From assembly GCA_942491465.1 (NCBI GenBank), contig CALOBA010000003.1, forward strand, positions 1 to 24,399: a stretch of DNA of 24,399 nt, in the 5' to 3' direction. The DNA comes from CALOBA01 sp942491465. GTDB lineage: Bacteria; Pseudomonadota; Gammaproteobacteria; Chromatiales; Chromatiaceae. Positions within the stretch are counted from its first letter, which is position 1. Each line of letters starts with the position of its first letter. The notes under the pieces are model-generated. The model saw only the letters and a list, made by a program, of their open reading frames with translations. It was not told where the DNA came from and made no database searches. Below, piece after piece: positions 24,101-24,399 of this stretch. A program made the translations under genes and the position numbers.

Positions 24101-24399
24101 CGCGCGTCTGGCGTCCACCGCCGCGAGATCGGCCTTCTCCTTCGCCAGCAGCTGCTCGACCTGGCGCAGGGGCGCCGAAAGGTCGAGGTCCAGGGTGTCT
24201 TCCGGCGGCGTAGCGTCTGCCGCGTCCAGCGCCTCGCGCAGCGCGTGCACCTCGGCGGGGGCGGTCTCTGCCGCCCGCCGGAAGTCTTCCGCCGCCCGGG
24301 CGTTCGCGGTCGCCGTCTGCAGGTTGCTCAGCGCCTTGCGGTAGAGTTCCACCAGCTTGGTTCTTGCCTCCTCCTCGATGCCCGTGGCGGCCTCGACCT
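21104..24399 (-). CDS. MscK/KefA-type mechanosensitive channel, 5' end beyond the window
   Basis: Large mechanosensitive channel of the MscS superfamily that releases solutes on hypo-osmotic shock. The first 450 or so residues in the window are periplasmic coiled coil (MscS_porin-like, for example ARRADFEQRLDEEAARPALI). About eleven membrane helices follow, then the MscS core: GVGIGFGLQEIVANFISGII, VLFERPIRIGDVITVGDTDG and LLVPNKEFITGRLLNWSLS. These are the pore helix, beta domain and cytoplasmic vestibule. The frame stays open to position 24399 with family-like sequence (ATGIEEEARTKLVELYRKAL), so the GTG at 24352 is probably not the start. At least 1098 codons are present, so the full protein exceeds the roughly 1120 residues of E. 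coli MscK only modestly, if at all. A terminator lies 270 bp downstream. Part of this gene is duplicated near 10.8-11.4 kb. Confidence 0.92.
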   Translation of the reverse strand, partial: VEAATGIEEEARTKLVELYRKALSNLQTATANARAAEDFRRAAETAPAEVHALREALDAADATPPEDTLDLDLSAPLRQVEQLLAKEKADLAAVDARRADFEQRLDEEAARPALIRQRLTEAKLQQDEVATQLQLPPPADEGPATSEARRWALETGSDALSAEIKQLDQELLSQPARLDLLKAKRDKATASVEWVGARVQLLEALVGRKRQQEAEQALAAAEATRREAQGKHPLVLGLAERNAALSEALVQAAPGQNALAEQKEQTDKLARRIETQFKSARDTVAIGGLSQELGRLLQQQRHALPDLVDYRRAARAREDTAAEIGVRRLRHWEEENRLLELDDYLAELMAGADAGATEGPTPLLRRQLRELAVDRRELLEKAVAADDDHLRRLGELETAQQRLLDAVADYDAFLDEHLLWVRNTSLFQLDQASAMAVQMGRVLSPAGWRQVARTISYQATHSPIYALLAALLALSLWGRGRLIAMIRGLNHKLGKPTTDHFGYTLLALGLTAIAVAPWPLLVAATGWQLGVSAEATDFTTAVGAALLAFAIQFYWLRLFRLICMKDGLAAAHLRWPEPSLRLLRSQLQQLSWIFLPAALAAMVATRLDPLDAGWALGMIPSLIAMGSLAVAFARLLHPRRGVLAEYARHRQRRTFKQLQRLWYPLLVVYPIALGVLALLGYLYTAGTLTVLLLDTAWFLVELILLAALGQRWLLVARRRLAFDAAMERRRAEKAERRSETAPHVGEEGSSFDAEEAEVDLVALSDTSRKLVNTALLLYGFFGLWLLWSELFPALRILDQITLWHHTVTVDGAAQVLPVTLASLALALFYAAITVVLAKQLPAVLEIILLKLSEMSAGSRYTVTTLTNYVIVTVGAALVFKTLGTDWSQLQWLVAALGVGIGFGLQEIVANFISGIIVLFERPIRIGDVITVGDTDGVVTRIRSRATTIRNWDGKELLVPNKEFITGRLLNWSLSDQTTRVILSVGIAYGSDVRQAMHLLEEAARQNENVLENPAPSVIFEAFGDNALGLLLRCFVDSTDLRFPTISALNQAINDKFNAAGIVIAFPQRDLHLDTSRPLQVELRHTAGPSQPEGAGET
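22657..23437 (-). repeat. Intact partner of the mscK partial duplication
   Basis: This stretch of the mscK-like gene matches the decayed copy at 10773-11408 in direct orientation, except for 283 bp (22711-22993) missing from the copy. Recombination between the two direct repeats would delete about 12 kb carrying the toxin-antitoxin modules, IS110 fragment and Avs4-like gene. Confidence 0.9.

Overview
The window looks like a chromosomal segment of a GC-rich gammaproteobacterium, most plausibly a purple sulfur bacterium or a relative (Chromatiaceae/Ectothiorhodospiraceae). This rests on overall composition, an MscK-type channel, a multiheme TPR cytochrome, REP-like palindromes and IS110 debris. 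No rRNA or other phylogenetic marker is present, so the placement is inference.

Left part (1-10587). Two metabolic genes lie on the minus strand: a shikimate-dehydrogenase-like gene (HI0607/SDH-L type) with three frameshifts, and hisE with one. A run of 95 consecutive G (1511-1605) separates them from a plus-strand signalling operon. That operon holds a CHASE-PAS-GAF-PAS histidine kinase, a 41-codon translationally coupled small ORF, and an 861-aa REC-REC-PAS-GAF-PAS protein ending in a GGDEF-like domain without its catalytic signature. A convergent CWC-type cysteine-rich protein follows. Then comes a 918-aa membrane protein joining a possible b-type cytochrome domain, five CxxCH haem c sites and a C-terminal TPR region.

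Accessory island (about 10.6-20.8 kb). It opens with a gene graveyard: an unknown remnant, a 636-bp decayed copy of part of the mscK gene found at the right edge, a DNA-methylase fragment cut next to a REP palindrome, and a WD40 fragment. Two VapBC modules follow, the second with a damaged antitoxin N-terminus in very G-rich sequence. Next are an IS110 fragment and a 1533-aa STAND NTPase with an N-terminal Mrr/PD-(D/E)XK-like nuclease, best matching Avs4 (AVAST type IV) antiphage proteins. A RelE/ParE-type toxin and its antitoxin end the island. The Avs4-like gene is visibly less GC-rich than its surroundings.

Right part (20.8-24.4 kb). A minus-strand intrinsic terminator and a short repeat pair precede the intact C-terminal part of a large MscK/KefA-type mechanosensitive channel that runs off the right edge. 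The mscK fragment at 10.8-11.4 kb and the intact gene are direct repeats enclosing the whole island.

I did not find a convincingly new system. The observations best worth following are the island bounded by direct mscK repeats, the b-haem/pentahaem/TPR fusion, the coupled small ORF in the signalling operon, and the REP-like insertion with a 5-bp duplication. The poly-G tract and clustered frameshifts may be consensus errors, and nearby pseudogene calls should be read with that in mind.
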